Source: Ilumatobacter coccineus YM16-304 (GTDB taxonomy: Bacteria > Actinomycetota > Acidimicrobiia > Acidimicrobiales > Ilumatobacteraceae). From it: 64,000 nt of DNA. This document shows positions 51,596 through 61,404 of this stretch, piece after piece. The notes beneath the pieces were generated by a model. The model saw nothing but the letters and a program-made list of their open reading frames with translations, did no database searches and was not told where the DNA came from. Both the position numbers and the translations under genes were made by a program. Each line of letters starts with the position of its first letter. Positions within the stretch are counted from its first letter, which is position 1. Location of the stretch: contig NC_020520.1 of assembly GCF_000348785.1 (NCBI RefSeq), positions 1,054,001-1,118,000 of the forward strand, in the 5' to 3' direction.

Positions 51596-52309
51596 GTGAA
51601 CATCGTCGGACACCGTGGCGCGTCGGTCGCCGAACCAGAGAACACCCCGGCGGCCTTTGCCACCGCCGATCGGATGGGCGCCGACGGAGTCGAACTCGAC
51701 GTTCGTTCGGCGCCCGACGGGCACGGCGCCCAGCGGCTCGTCGTGTTCCACAACCCGCTGCCCGACGAGCAGGACGCGCTCGACGCGATGCCGTCGTTCG
51801 ACGACGTGCTCGAGGCGTGCGGCGAGCGGATGCTGATCAACGTCGAGATCAAGAACTCGGTGGACGACGGCGGGTTCGATCCGACGATGTCGATGGTGGC
51901 GCCGATCATCGAGGCCATGCGCCGCCACGACGGCGATCGCCTCGACCGCTGGCTGATCTCGTCGTTCTCGATCGAGACGGTCGATCACTGCCGCCTGGTC
52001 GCACCCGAGTTCGCCACGGCGTACCTCGTCGAAGTGCTGACCGACGAGGTGATCCAGACCGCCGCAGACCGAGGTCACCGGGCGGTGCACCCGTGGCACG
52101 GACTCCTCGATGCCGAGCGCGTCGCTACGGCACATGACGCGGGGCTGGCGGTCAACGTCTGGACCTGCAATGAACCCGCTCGACTGATCGAGCTCAGCGA
52201 CATGGGCGTCGACGGTGTGTGCACCGACGTTCCCGACGTCGCCCGAACCGCGCTCGGACGGGTCGCCGACGACTTCGTCCAGCCGACCTGGAACCTCCGC
52301 ACCGATTGA
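51596..52309 (+). CDS. Glycerophosphodiester phosphodiesterase
   Basis: The 237-residue TIM-barrel enzyme should split glycerophosphodiesters to glycerol-3-phosphate and an alcohol. IVGHRGASVAEPENTPAAF holds the catalytic His and the metal-binding Glu, GADGVELDVR the next acidic pair, and INVEIKN another metal ligand. Later VNVWTCN and GVDGVCTDVPD match the family. The usual HD pair reads FHNP here, a small departure. It has no signal peptide, so it acts in the cytosol. GTG at 51596 is the start. Confidence 0.9.
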   Translation: MNIVGHRGASVAEPENTPAAFATADRMGADGVELDVRSAPDGHGAQRLVVFHNPLPDEQDALDAMPSFDDVLEACGERMLINVEIKNSVDDGGFDPTMSMVAPIIEAMRRHDGDRLDRWLISSFSIETVDHCRLVAPEFATAYLVEVLTDEVIQTAADRGHRAVHPWHGLLDAERVATAHDAGLAVNVWTCNEPARLIELSDMGVDGVCTDVPDVARTALGRVADDFVQPTWNLRTD

Positions 52310-52369
52310 GGAGCCAGGCTCGCCGCCCGCGGCCTGAGTGGCGGTCGGGCCCGCCCGGTGTCCGCGGCG

Positions 52370-53332
52370 CTACGCCTGGCCGCCGGGTGTCGCCGGGAAC
52401 ACGAGTCGCACGGCGTCGGGAACGTGCTGGAACTCGAGTCGAGTCGTCTCGCCGAGCGCGTCACCGTCGAGTTGGTACGGAAACGGTTCGTCGTGTTCGA
52501 GCACCAGTCGCTCGACGTTGGTGCGAACGTCGAGGTGGTCGGAGGGTTTGACGCCGCCACCCTTCAACGCGCCGGCGAGCGAACTCAGGATGGCCGTTGC
52601 CTTCATGGTGGTGAACGAGATCGCCACGAGACCCGGCTGGTCGAGTCCGGCGTCGGGGGAGAGGTCGAGCGGTCGGTTGCCGAGGTAGGTGTACGGGTTC
52701 GTGTTGAGCACGATCGTGAAGTAGCCGTTCGGCTCGTCGGGCGCGTCACCACCGCTGATCGAGAAGTGGGGGCGCTTGCGGTCGTAGCCCGTGAGCCACG
52801 TCGACAGGCCCGCGTAGATGAACAGCGGGTGACCGAGCCAACGCTTGAGTGAGCCGTGCGTCTCGACCTTCTGGACGACCGCTGCGTCGTACCCGACGCC
52901 GGTGTGGAAGCAGAAGTAGCGACCGTTGACCTGACCGAGACCGATGGGGCGAACGTCGTTGGCGTCGATGCCGGCGACGAGGTGTTCGACGGCTTCGACC
53001 GGGTCGTTGGGCAACCCGAGCGTGCGTGCGAACACGTTGGTCGAGCCACCTGGCAACACGCCGAGTGCCGTGTCGGTCCCGGCGATTCCGGTCGCCACTT
53101 CGTTGAGCGTGCCGTCGCCGCCGTATCCGATCACCACGTCGAAGCCGCGGCGGGCCGCGTCGTGGGCGAACCGAGTCGCGTGCCCGCGTCGGTTGGTCTC
53201 GACCACTTCGACCTCGTGCTTCGCCCGTCGTCGACCGGCGTGTGGCTCGAGCACGCCTTCGCTCAGGCGCCGATGCACCACCACGGTGTTGCGCGCGGTC
53301 ACCGACGAGGCGAACGAGTTGACGATGAGCAT
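52370..53332 (-). CDS. Diacylglycerol kinase catalytic-domain lipid kinase
   Basis: The 320-residue protein is of the DagK/YegS/LCB5 family, which phosphorylates diacylglycerol or related lipids. The nucleotide-binding motif is VIGYGGDGTLNEVATG near residue 70, followed by LGVLPGGSTNVFARTLG and later FHTGVGYDAAVV. The C-terminal half is the beta-sandwich domain with QLDGDALGET-like ending. ATG at 53332 (MLIVNSFAS) is chosen over an upstream GTG. Convergent with the phosphodiesterase gene, which also deals with lipid head groups. Confidence 0.9.
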   Translation of the reverse strand: MLIVNSFASSVTARNTVVVHRRLSEGVLEPHAGRRRAKHEVEVVETNRRGHATRFAHDAARRGFDVVIGYGGDGTLNEVATGIAGTDTALGVLPGGSTNVFARTLGLPNDPVEAVEHLVAGIDANDVRPIGLGQVNGRYFCFHTGVGYDAAVVQKVETHGSLKRWLGHPLFIYAGLSTWLTGYDRKRPHFSISGGDAPDEPNGYFTIVLNTNPYTYLGNRPLDLSPDAGLDQPGLVAISFTTMKATAILSSLAGALKGGGVKPSDHLDVRTNVERLVLEHDEPFPYQLDGDALGETTRLEFQHVPDAVRLVFPATPGGQA

Positions 53333-53451
53333 GATCCGCAAGCTGGCAACGGTACTCGCCGCCACCCCGACCCGTGAGGCGTGTGTAGGACGCGTGTCAC
53401 CTGCGCACGATTTGGGGGACGTAGTTGACCGGGCGGTAACTTGGTGCCCTT

Positions 53452-54219
53452 ATGAACGTGATCGTGTGTGTGAAACAGATCCCTGATCCGGCGCTGCCGG
53501 GTGAGCTGGATCCCTCGACCAACACGCTGAAGCGCGACGGCAAGCTCATCCTCGATGAGTCCGACAGCTACGGCGTTGAAATGGCGCTGCAGCTCGTCGG
53601 TGCTGCGGGCGACGGCTCCGTGACGCTGGTCTCGATGGCCCCGAACGATGAAGTGTCGGGTCTCCGCACCGCTCTCGCGATGGGCGCCGAGAAGGCTGTG
53701 CTCGTCTCCGACCCCTCGCTGTCCGGTGCCGATGCACTGACCACGGCGAAGGTGCTCGCCGGCGCCGTCGGCAAGGCCGGCGACTACGACCTCATCATCG
53801 CCGGTACCGAGTCGTCCGACGGCTACACCGGCACCGTGCCCGAGCAGATGGCCGAAGTCCTCGGTCTCCCGTCGGTCACGTTCGCCAAGACGATCGCCGT
53901 CGACGGCTCGACCGTCAAGGTCGACCGTCAGACCGAGTCGGGCTACGACGAAGTCACCTGCCCGCTCCCCGCCGTGGTCTCGGTGACCGCTGGCGTCGTC
54001 GAGCCCCGCTACCCGAGCTTCAAGGGCATCATGGCCGCGAAGTCGAAGCCGGTCGACACCGTCACCGCTGCCGACCTCGGTATCGAGTCGGTCAGCTGGG
54101 CACAGTCCATCACCAACGTCGAAGATGCCCCGGCCCGCGAGGCCGGCGAGATCATCGAAGACGATGGCGAGTCGTTCAACAAGATCGTCGAGTTCCTCGA
54201 CAACCTGAAGGTGATCTGA
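53452..54219 (+). CDS. etfB: Electron transfer flavoprotein beta subunit
   Basis: The 255-residue subunit has the N-terminal [26 protein letters not shown] and the AMP-binding [23 protein letters not shown] segment. It forms a heterodimer with EtfA that takes electrons from acyl-CoA dehydrogenases and passes them to the membrane quinone pool. Only 2 bp separate it from etfA. Codon use is more GCT/GGT-mixed than in neighbours, as in highly expressed genes. Confidence 0.96.
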   Translation: MNVIVCVKQIPDPALPGELDPSTNTLKRDGKLILDESDSYGVEMALQLVGAAGDGSVTLVSMAPNDEVSGLRTALAMGAEKAVLVSDPSLSGADALTTAKVLAGAVGKAGDYDLIIAGTESSDGYTGTVPEQMAEVLGLPSVTFAKTIAVDGSTVKVDRQTESGYDEVTCPLPAVVSVTAGVVEPRYPSFKGIMAAKSKPVDTVTAADLGIESVSWAQSITNVEDAPAREAGEIIEDDGESFNKIVEFLDNLKVI

Positions 54220-54221
54220 TC

Positions 54222-55187
54222 ATGGCTATCGACAACATCTGGGTGTTTGCTCAGGCCGACGGCGGAACCGCCTCGACCGGCACGCTCGAACTCCTCACCA
54301 AGGCGAACTCGCTCGGTGGAACCGTGACGGCATTCGTCGCCGGTTCGGCCGGTGACGCCGCCGCTTCCCTCGCCGATCACGGCGCGGCGAAGATCTACGA
54401 GACCGGCGACCTCGCCGGCGCCCTTCCGGGTGCCGCGGTGTCGGCTGCGATGAAGGCCGTCATCGACGGCGGCGATTCGCCCGACCTCATCATGTTCCCG
54501 CAGAACTACGAAGGCCGTGACGTCATGTCGCGTCTCTCGGTCAAGCTCGACCGCACCGTGCTCACCAACTCGACCGACATCTCGGTCGACGGCGACTCGG
54601 TCAGCGTGCAGACGCCGATCTTCGGTGGCGCCAAGATCGTCACCTCCACCTTCACCGGTGAAGGCCCGTTCATCGCTGCGTTCCGCCCGAAGAGCTTCGA
54701 GCCCGCAGGCGGCGTCGGCGCTGCCGGCGAAGTCGTGTCGGCTCCGGTTCCCGATCTGGGTGCCACGGGCGGCGCAACCGTCACCGCGGTGCACGTCGAA
54801 GAGACCTCCGGACCGAAGCTCGACGAGGCCGCTGTGGTCGTGTCGGGTGGTCGTGGTCTCGGCGAGTCGGAGAAGTTCGAGATGATCGAGACGCTGGCGT
54901 CGGTCCTGAAGGGTGCCCCTGGCGCCTCTCGTGCGATCGTCGACGCCGGTTGGGTTCCGTACAGCTACCAGGTCGGTCAGACCGGCAAGGTCGTCAAGCC
55001 GACCGTGTACATCGCTGCCGGTATCTCCGGTGCGACGCAGCACATGGTGGGCATGAAGGGCTCGAAGAACATCATCGCGATCAACAAGGACAAGGAAGCA
55101 CCGATCTTCGGTGTTGCCGACCTCGGCATCGTCGGTGACGTGCACAAGGTCCTCCCGCAACTGTTGGAGGCTTTGGCCGCCCGCTGA
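54222..55187 (+). CDS. etfA: Electron transfer flavoprotein alpha subunit
   Basis: The 321-residue FAD-binding subunit has the C-terminal domain [38 protein letters not shown], and [28 protein letters not shown] near residue 270. These contact FAD. The N-terminal domain is the usual Rossmann-like fold. It ends before a strong intrinsic terminator, which closes the etfBA operon. Confidence 0.96.
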   Translation: MAIDNIWVFAQADGGTASTGTLELLTKANSLGGTVTAFVAGSAGDAAASLADHGAAKIYETGDLAGALPGAAVSAAMKAVIDGGDSPDLIMFPQNYEGRDVMSRLSVKLDRTVLTNSTDISVDGDSVSVQTPIFGGAKIVTSTFTGEGPFIAAFRPKSFEPAGGVGAAGEVVSAPVPDLGATGGATVTAVHVEETSGPKLDEAAVVVSGGRGLGESEKFEMIETLASVLKGAPGASRAIVDAGWVPYSYQVGQTGKVVKPTVYIAAGISGATQHMVGMKGSKNIIAINKDKEAPIFGVADLGIVGDVHKVLPQLLEALAAR

Positions 55188-55235
55188 GTCGTTCCAGCCT
55201 CAGCAATTGCTGAGCACTGAACCACCGAACAACCG

Positions 55236-55276
55236 AGGAGCCAGGCCCGTGCAGCGGGTCTGGCTCCTTGCTTTTT
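55236..55276 (+). terminator. Intrinsic terminator of etfBA
   Basis: AGGAGCCAGGCCCG pairs with GCGGGTCTGGCTCCT through a mostly unbroken stem with a short loop, followed by TTGCTTTTT. It is the only hairpin noted in the window with a clear T-tract, matching a highly expressed operon. Confidence 0.92.
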
Positions 55277-55284
55277 CGGCTCAG

Positions 55285-56286
55285 TCAGTGGGTGTCTTGG
55301 GCGGTGATTGCCCAGGCGACGCCTTCTTCGGGATCTTCGATCGCGAGTTGCAGCGTCCAGCCGACGTCGGGCTCGTAGGCGTTCCAGCGGTACCAGCGCA
55401 GGTCGTCGGCGAGTTCGCCCAGTTCGTCGGGGTCGGGCGGCCAGTCGTCGAGGAGGTCACCGAACGCAGCGAGCAGCCACCACGCCCCGAAGCGTCCGGA
55501 GGCAGCACCACGGCGGCGTCCGTGGGCACCCCCGCTCGCTCCGGCCCAGGCGATCCAGGCGATCGCCTCCTGCGCCGAGAGTTCGGCCATGCGGGCGCGC
55601 CGCACGCCGAGGGCTCCGATCGCGGCGCCGGCGTCGCCGTCGACGCACACCACTTCTGCTCGCCCGTTCGAACTCGTCGTCCACGGTTCGAGGAGTTGGC
55701 GCACTGCGAGTTCGACGTCGTCGTCGAGCACTTCGGCGTCGGCGGTGACCTCGACGTCCGACCAGTCGTCCGGCAGCTCCGGCATGGGGAACTCGGCGTC
55801 GTTGTCGCCGTACACGGCGAGTTCGTAGGTCGGCTCCCACGAGTGCAGTAGGAGCGGGATGTCGAGGACGTCGGGGAGATCGAGGTCGTCGACGGGTTCG
55901 CCCCGGATGACGCGTTCGTGGGCGACGAACGCCGCTCGTGGTCCGCGTTCGAGGAGCGGCCCGAGGTCGCCCCAGCTGTGGCGTTGCGCGGCCACCTCGG
56001 TGAGCGGTCCGATCGTGAAGCGTCCGGACAGACCGTCGGCTTCGTCGAGCACCTCGGCGACGAACTCGGGAGTGGCGAGCAACGCGAGGCGGTACTCGGC
56101 GAGCGTGGCGGCGGGCCAGAGTTGCCGGCCGGTGTCGACGGCCTGGCGGGCACGGTCGCGCAGGCGGAGCAGGCCCGCCCAGTCGCGGCTCGAGCAGCGG
56201 TCGTCGATCATGCGGACGAGGCCGTCGAGATCGCCTCGGTGGACGAGCATGTCGAGGCGCTCGTCGGGCCCGTGCGGCTCGTCCAT
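55285..56286 (-). CDS. Protein of unknown function
   Basis: The 333-residue soluble protein is rich in Asp, Glu and Trp. The first 130 residues are helical ([42 protein letters not shown]). Later parts have strand-helix alternation and a Trp-rich end ([32 protein letters not shown]). I do not recognise a family. It is clean as a coding frame, starts at ATG 56286 and is followed upstream by a lipoprotein gene on the same strand with a 45-bp gap. Confidence 0.75.
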   Translation of the reverse strand: MDEPHGPDERLDMLVHRGDLDGLVRMIDDRCSSRDWAGLLRLRDRARQAVDTGRQLWPAATLAEYRLALLATPEFVAEVLDEADGLSGRFTIGPLTEVAAQRHSWGDLGPLLERGPRAAFVAHERVIRGEPVDDLDLPDVLDIPLLLHSWEPTYELAVYGDNDAEFPMPELPDDWSDVEVTADAEVLDDDVELAVRQLLEPWTTSSNGRAEVVCVDGDAGAAIGALGVRRARMAELSAQEAIAWIAWAGASGGAHGRRRGAASGRFGAWWLLAAFGDLLDDWPPDPDELGELADDLRWYRWNAYEPDVGWTLQLAIEDPEEGVAWAITAQDTH

Positions 56287-56331
56287 TCCCGCAGTGTGCC
56301 ACGGTGTGACCCTGCGGGAGCGACGCGATGA

Positions 56332-56907
56332 TCACTCGACGACGAGCACCTCGGCGAACATCCCGCTCGCGATGTGCGGTGGCCCGCCGTCGACCTGCGG
56401 CGGCTCACCATCGGCGGCCGCAGCTGCCGCCAGGTAGTCGTCGGGAACCGCTCCGGTCGGGATGACGCAGAGCAGCGCGTAGCGGCCCGGCTCGGCGAGC
56501 ACGCCCGTGCCCTCCACGGGGAAGCCGGCCTCGCCCGGCGGAGCGACGAGCACGGTCTCGACGAGCGGAAAGAAGGCAGCCAGTTCGTCGGGCGCAAGGG
56601 CGACGAGTTCGTCGACCGGGCGAGTCTCGTCGTCGGGAAGCCGAATGGCCACGATCTCGTGGACTTCCGTCGCGCTCGCGTTGTCGAGCGTGAGCGTCGT
56701 TCCGGCCCGGACGCGATCGACCACGCCGGTGTAGGCGTAGTCGATCGCAGTGACCGGCAGCGGGCCGTCGTGCACAGCATCGGTGACGGTCGCAGCGCTG
56801 CCGTCCTCGCCGTCCGAGGCGCAGCCGACGAGTGCGAGGGCCACGCCGAGCAGGCCGATCGCCGTGCCGGTGTGTCGTGTGGTCGAGCGGTGTCGTGAGG
56901 AGATCAT
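56332..56907 (-). CDS. Secreted lipoprotein with cupredoxin-like domain
   Basis: The 191-residue protein has a signal sequence ending in a lipobox, GVALALVGC, so it should be lipid-anchored outside the membrane. The mature part resembles a small beta-barrel of the cupredoxin type: VRAGTTLTLDNASATEVHEIVAIRL, then FPVEGTGVLAEPGRYALLCVIPTGA, with a His and a Cys in roughly copper-ligand positions. Copper binding is not assured because the usual H-x-x-x-M end is not visible. ATG at 56907 is chosen; divergent from the hydrolase-SARP fusion. Confidence 0.75.
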   Translation of the reverse strand: MISSRHRSTTRHTGTAIGLLGVALALVGCASDGEDGSAATVTDAVHDGPLPVTAIDYAYTGVVDRVRAGTTLTLDNASATEVHEIVAIRLPDDETRPVDELVALAPDELAAFFPLVETVLVAPPGEAGFPVEGTGVLAEPGRYALLCVIPTGAVPDDYLAAAAAADGEPPQVDGGPPHIASGMFAEVLVVE

Positions 56908-56965
56908 GCCGCGATCATCGGCGGCGACCCTTCGGGAATCCTTTCGGCCGGGCCTTCTACACTCG

Positions 56966-58480
56966 ATGTGCATGGCAGCCATGCCCGTTCCGGCGGTGCG
57001 TTTCGCGAAGGTCGCAGGCGGCCGCTTGGCGTGGCAGGCCTGGGGTGATGGCGACGAGACGATCGTGGCGATCCCGCCTGCGGCGCAGAACATCGAGACG
57101 GCCTGGGAGTGGCACGAGATCCGGGCGATGCTCGAGCGCTTCGGATCGTTCGCGCACTACGTGCACTTCGACAAGCGAGGCACCGGTGCCTCCGATCGCG
57201 GCGACGAGGTTCCGGGTCTCGACACGCGCGTCGACGATCTGCGAGCGGTGATGGACGACGCCGGTGTCGCACAGGCCCACCTGTTCGCGCAGAGTGAAGG
57301 CGGACCGACGGCGTTGCTGTTCGCCGCCACGTATCCGCACCGTGTGAAGAGCTTGATCCTCCACGGCACCGGCGCGTGCGTCGTGCCGAGCGAGCTCGCG
57401 GCCGACCCGGAGGTCCGGCGAGATCAGATCGAGAAGCGACGGAAATTCGCCGACGCGTGGGGGACCCCCGACACGTCGTCGATCGGGTTGTTCGCTCCAT
57501 CGAAGGTCGGCGACCGCGCGTTCATCGAGTGGTTCGTGCGCTACGAACGCACCGCAGCGTCGGCGCAGGGCGTGTTCGACCTGATGACCCAGATGCTCGA
57601 CATGGACGTCCGCGACGTGGTCGGCGAGATCGAGGCGCCCATGCTGGTGCTGCACCGGTCCGACGAGACGGCCATGCCGGTCGAGTACGCCCACGAGTTG
57701 GTCGGCCTCGCTCGCGACGCGACGCTCGTCGAACTCGACGGTGCCGACCACTTCGCGTTCGTGGGCGACATCGACACGTGGATGACCGAGGTCGAACGAT
57801 GGGTGACCGGCACCGTTCGCGAGCGACCGGTCGACGAGGGGCCGCGCTCGCCGAAGGTGACGACGCTCGGTCGCTTCGCCGTGGAGGTCGGGGGCGTCGA
57901 GGTCGATGCTGCGTCGTGGGGATCGAGGCGGGCACGAGTGCTCCTCAAGCGACTGGTCGTCGCCGAGGGGGCGCCGGTGACACGTGACGAACTGTTCGAT
58001 CTGCTGTGGCCCGACGAGACGGATCGGACCAGGCTCGGGGCGCGTCTGTCGGTGCAATTGTCGGCCGTTCGCAAGGTCTTGGGCGGTGGCGTGCGGGCCG
58101 ACCGTGACTCCGTGGCGCTCGATCGTGACCAGGTACGCGTCGACCTGTTCGACTACCTCGATGCCGCTGCAGCCGGCTCCGACGCCACGGTGGTCGAGCA
58201 CTACGGCGAGTTCCTGCCCGAGCAGCGCTACGACGACTGGGCGGCACCGATGCGTGAACGGGTGCGATCGATCTTCACGACGGCCGCGCACCGTCGGATC
58301 ACGGCAGCGATCGACGCCGATGACACGTCGGAGGCCATCGACCTCGCTCGACGCGTGCTCGTCGCCGACCCCACCGACGAACTCGCACACGCGTCCCTCG
58401 TCGACGCGCTCCAGGCCGCCGGCGATGACGCGGCCGCACGACGGGCGCGCGACGAGTGGCGCGCAGCCGCTCCCGGCTGA
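56966..58480 (+). CDS. Alpha/beta-hydrolase fused to a SARP-type (winged helix plus BTAD) regulator
   Basis: The 504-residue protein joins two parts. Residues about 10-275 form an alpha/beta hydrolase: HFDKRGTGASD, nucleophile elbow FAQSEGGPTALL, acid in VLHRSDETAMPVE and His in LDGADHFAFVGD. Residues about 290-380 form an OmpR-like winged helix (VTTLGRFAVEVGGVEVDAASWGSRRARVLLKRLV, ELFDLLWPDE). Residues about 390-500 form a BTAD-like helical domain (VDLFDYLDAAAAG, ALQAAGDDAAARRARDEW). So it may bind a small ester or acyl ligand and regulate transcription. The start could be ATG 56966, 56972 or 56981. The cupin gene downstream (53 bp) is a likely target. Confidence 0.88.
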   Translation: MCMAAMPVPAVRFAKVAGGRLAWQAWGDGDETIVAIPPAAQNIETAWEWHEIRAMLERFGSFAHYVHFDKRGTGASDRGDEVPGLDTRVDDLRAVMDDAGVAQAHLFAQSEGGPTALLFAATYPHRVKSLILHGTGACVVPSELAADPEVRRDQIEKRRKFADAWGTPDTSSIGLFAPSKVGDRAFIEWFVRYERTAASAQGVFDLMTQMLDMDVRDVVGEIEAPMLVLHRSDETAMPVEYAHELVGLARDATLVELDGADHFAFVGDIDTWMTEVERWVTGTVRERPVDEGPRSPKVTTLGRFAVEVGGVEVDAASWGSRRARVLLKRLVVAEGAPVTRDELFDLLWPDETDRTRLGARLSVQLSAVRKVLGGGVRADRDSVALDRDQVRVDLFDYLDAAAAGSDATVVEHYGEFLPEQRYDDWAAPMRERVRSIFTTAAHRRITAAIDADDTSEAIDLARRVLVADPTDELAHASLVDALQAAGDDAAARRARDEWRAAAPG

Positions 58481-58533
58481 CCGTCCAGCGCCGTCGGAAG
58501 GATTTCGAAAGAGTCGGCCTGGATGATCAGGCC

Positions 58534-59094
58534 ATGAGCAACAGCAACGACACCACTCAGACGGCCCAGACGACCCACACGACCACGGCGCACGTGCTGC
58601 CCGATCCGTCCCGCCCGTACGTCTTGCAGCGCGACGAGGGCGTCCATCATCACTTCCTCGACAATCTGGCCACGACGAAGATCGGCGCGACGGCTGGGGG
58701 AGCGATGAGCGCCGTCGAGTTCGTGGCGCCGAAGGGGTTCGGTCCGCCGCTGCACCAGCACGACGACGAAGACGAGATGATGGTGATCCTCGACGGCGAG
58801 ATCGTGTTCCGATCGGGCGACATCGAGACGGTCGCTCGGCCCGGTGCCACGGTGCACCTGCCCCACGGGGTGCCGCACACGTTCCAGGTGCTGTCCGACA
58901 CGGCCCGCATGGTGTCGATCACTGCGTCACGCAGCACCCCGCCGAAGTTCGCCCAGATGGTCGCTGCGCTCGGCGATCACACCGACGAGCCGGTCCTGCC
59001 GGCGCCGATGGACATCGACCCGGTGGAGGTCGCCGCGGTGTGCGCAGCGCACGGCATCGAGGTGCTCGGCCCGCCACCGGCGCCGCTCGACTGA
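58534..59094 (+). CDS. Cupin-domain protein
   Basis: The 186-residue protein has a Thr-rich N-terminal tail and one cupin barrel. Motif 1 is PPLHQHDDEDEMMVILDGEIVF and motif 2 is PGATVHLPHGVPHTFQV, with the usual His and Glu metal ligands. It resembles quercetin dioxygenase-like cupins, but the substrate cannot be told. ATG at 58534 fits the likely start. It follows the hydrolase-SARP fusion gene closely on the same strand. Confidence 0.85.
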   Translation: MSNSNDTTQTAQTTHTTTAHVLPDPSRPYVLQRDEGVHHHFLDNLATTKIGATAGGAMSAVEFVAPKGFGPPLHQHDDEDEMMVILDGEIVFRSGDIETVARPGATVHLPHGVPHTFQVLSDTARMVSITASRSTPPKFAQMVAALGDHTDEPVLPAPMDIDPVEVAAVCAAHGIEVLGPPPAPLD

Positions 59095-59098
59095 CCGG

Positions 59099-60013
59099 TC
59101 AGGGGTGCGTGAGGCGGATCGTGATCCACCCGTCGCGGACGACCGACTGCGACGGCGCGAGTGGAGCGAGCGCCGCGAGGACATGATCGTGGCGCTCCTC
59201 GAGAATGCCGCTGATGATCAACGAACCTCCCGGTGCCGTGAGGCGCACGAGGTCGTCGGCGAGCGACACCAGTACCGGGGCGAGGATGTTCGCCACGACG
59301 AGGTCGTAGGTGCGCTCGAGTGCCGCGATCGGTGTGGTGTCGACGTCGATGCGGCCGGCCACGTCGTTGAGGTCGGCGTTGTGCAGCGTGGCGTCGACGG
59401 CGGCGATCGCCACGTCGATCGCCCTGATGGTCGGGACCCCCATCTGCGCGGCGAGGATCGCGAGCGCGCCCGTCCCGCAGCCGACATCGAGCACGCTCTC
59501 GACCGCTGACTCGTCGTCACGTGCCGCACCGCTGAGCACGTCGGCGACCAACTGCATCGAACCGGTGGTGGTCGGATGGTCGCCCAGCCCGAACGCGCTG
59601 CCCGGCTCGATGACGGTGACACGCTCGACGTGTGGCTCGGTGGGCGTGGGGTTCCAGGAGGGCACGATGAACGCGCCCGGTGCGTACTCGACGGGTCGCG
59701 CGAACTGCTTCCAGTCGTCGGCCCCGGCCACGGGTGCAGAGGTGACGCGCACCGACCAGTCGGCATCGAACGTGGCGATCGCGCGGTCGACCGAGGCCTG
59801 CTCGTTGCCGACCGACGACGAGACCTCGACGAGGCCATCGCCGACGTCGACCTCGCTCACGGCTCGGACTCCGAGCTGCCAGAAGCGATCCGCAACGATG
59901 TCGCCGAGCGCGCTCGGCACGGTGACGCCGATGATCGTCTCGGTACCGCCGAGGTCGAGCCCGTCGGTGTTGAGCCCGTCGAGCGGCGGCTGATCGCCGG
60001 AAGCCGTCGTCAT
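59099..60013 (-). CDS. prmA: Ribosomal protein L11 methyltransferase-like protein
   Basis: This 304-residue SAM-dependent methyltransferase has EPGSAFGLGDHPTT near residue 145, the PrmA substrate-loop signature (classically DPG-x-AFGTG-x-H-x-TT). SAM-binding VLDVGCGTGALAILAA and catalytic-site VVANILAPVLV follow. The N-terminal domain is less conserved, as is usual. ATG at 60013 is taken from the position of the fold; the gene follows the SCO1664-type gene with 2 bp between, so they are probably co-transcribed. Confidence 0.87.
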   Translation of the reverse strand: MTTASGDQPPLDGLNTDGLDLGGTETIIGVTVPSALGDIVADRFWQLGVRAVSEVDVGDGLVEVSSSVGNEQASVDRAIATFDADWSVRVTSAPVAGADDWKQFARPVEYAPGAFIVPSWNPTPTEPHVERVTVIEPGSAFGLGDHPTTTGSMQLVADVLSGAARDDESAVESVLDVGCGTGALAILAAQMGVPTIRAIDVAIAAVDATLHNADLNDVAGRIDVDTTPIAALERTYDLVVANILAPVLVSLADDLVRLTAPGGSLIISGILEERHDHVLAALAPLAPSQSVVRDGWITIRLTHP

Positions 60014-60015
60014 CG

Positions 60016-60933
60016 TCAGACCAGTGGCCACGGGTAGCGGCGGCCAGTGGGGTCGGTGGGGAACCGTCGTTCCTTCACCATCCACGCAGCGCGCCCTTGG
60101 ATCGCTTCGACCTCGCTGTCGCTCAGCAGCGCGGCCACGTCGAGCGGCACCCGGCTGACGAGCCGGTTCGCGGCGTCGATGATGTGGTCGGGGAGCGGCT
60201 CGTCGCCGAATTCCCAGATGACCGTGCGGACCTTGAACTCGGCCGCGAAGCACAGACCATGGTCGATGCCCCAGACGTTGGCCGGCGTGTCGCCGTGCTC
60301 GGGGATCAGCAGACAGTGCCCGCTCTTGCGGTCGGTGTTGTTCGCGAGCACGTCGAACGCCGCGAAGTCGCGGAGCCGGTCGTGCAGCTCGGGCATGCTC
60401 TCGTAGATGGTGAAGTAGTGCTCGGAGTGGTCGGCGACCGCAAACCACTGCACCGAGCCTTCGCCCATCGGCCCGTCGCGCAGCACCGTCGTCGGCACGA
60501 TGCCGATGCCCATCGCTTCGCTCAACCGGTACGCCGCGACCTCGCGCCGGTGCAAGCCGGGCTCGAAGTCCCAGAGCGGCCGCTCCATCTTCGTCGGCTT
60601 GTAGATGGCCGGGTGCGACTTGCCGTCGTGCACGACGTGGACGAGAAACGTGCCGTTGGAGCTGTAGGGCATCCGGCCCTCGACCTCGATCTCGCCCCGG
60701 AGAAGATGCTCCACCTGGTCGTCGACGTCGTCGACGCGCAGCTCCACGCCGCGCGGCTCCTCGTCGGCATCGTCTTCGTCGTCGAACTCGTCGAACTCGT
60801 CGAACTCGCCGTCATCGACATCGGGCGGCGCGTCGTGGTCGGTCGGGCCGGGGTCGTCGGCGGGCACGGTGCTCAGTTCATCCGCGGGCACGGGTGGCCG
60901 TCGGGATCGATCGGGTTTCCGCACCAGCGACAC
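60016..60933 (-). CDS. SCO1664-family protein (kinase-like fold)
   Basis: The 305-residue protein belongs to a conserved actinobacterial family of unknown function (TIGR03843-type) with remote similarity to PI3/PI4-kinase folds. Typical segments are LLRGEIEVEGRMPYSSNGTFLV, AIYKPTKMERPLWDFEPGLHRREVAAYRLSEAMG-like and DVLANNTDRKSGHCLL, then VWGIDHGLCF. The first 60 residues are a very acidic low-complexity tail. The start is uncertain: GTG at 60933 overlaps DUF3090 by 61 bp, whereas GTG at 60891 or 60867 would reduce or remove the overlap. It always seems to travel with DUF3090 and a phosphatase. Confidence 0.88.
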   Translation of the reverse strand: MSLVRKPDRSRRPPVPADELSTVPADDPGPTDHDAPPDVDDGEFDEFDEFDDEDDADEEPRGVELRVDDVDDQVEHLLRGEIEVEGRMPYSSNGTFLVHVVHDGKSHPAIYKPTKMERPLWDFEPGLHRREVAAYRLSEAMGIGIVPTTVLRDGPMGEGSVQWFAVADHSEHYFTIYESMPELHDRLRDFAAFDVLANNTDRKSGHCLLIPEHGDTPANVWGIDHGLCFAAEFKVRTVIWEFGDEPLPDHIIDAANRLVSRVPLDVAALLSDSEVEAIQGRAAWMVKERRFPTDPTGRRYPWPLV

Positions 60934-61379
60934 TCGGGGCGACCCGACTCGATCACGTTGCCGGCATGCGCGGCGAACGCGGCGGCCTGCCCGCGGGTGA
61001 TGTAGATCCGGACGTGCCCGCGGTTCTCGTCGTCGATGACCTCGCCGTCGTCGTCGAGTTCACCCATCTCTTCGAGCTGCAGCAGCACCTTGTCGTTGGA
61101 GCGGTCGTAGCCGAGCCCGATCGGACCGAGCACGAACAGGGTCTCGCCGGGATCGTTCAGTTCCATCGCACCGGAGATCGGGCGGTCTTCGACGGGCGGC
61201 AGGTCGCTCAGCACCTTCTCGAGGTACTGCGAGATCGCCGCCGCCTGCTGCTTCTCGCACTTGACCGCCATGCGCTTCCCGTCGGCGCGCACGTGCAGGA
61301 AGAACGTGCGCGAGCCGGGCTGGCCGATCGTGCCCACGGTGAACATGTCGACTTCGTCGAACTCGTAGAAAACGGTCAT
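60873..61379 (-). CDS. DUF3090 family protein
   Basis: The 168-residue protein of unknown function has FTVGTIGQPGSRTFFLHVRADGK-like start, VKCEKQQAAAISQYLEKVL, and a C-terminal zinc-ribbon-like motif CRWCGNPIDPDGHPCPRMN, where CxxC and a later His/Cys could bind a metal. This pattern is that of TIGR03847/DUF3090 proteins, which sit next to the phosphatase and SCO1664 genes in many actinobacteria. Confidence 0.92.
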   Translation of the reverse strand: MTVFYEFDEVDMFTVGTIGQPGSRTFFLHVRADGKRMAVKCEKQQAAAISQYLEKVLSDLPPVEDRPISGAMELNDPGETLFVLGPIGLGYDRSNDKVLLQLEEMGELDDDGEVIDDENRGHVRIYITRGQAAAFAAHAGNVIESGRPECRWCGNPIDPDGHPCPRMN

Positions 61380-61404
61380 CGGTCGCCTTTCGCCAGTGCT
61401 CCGG

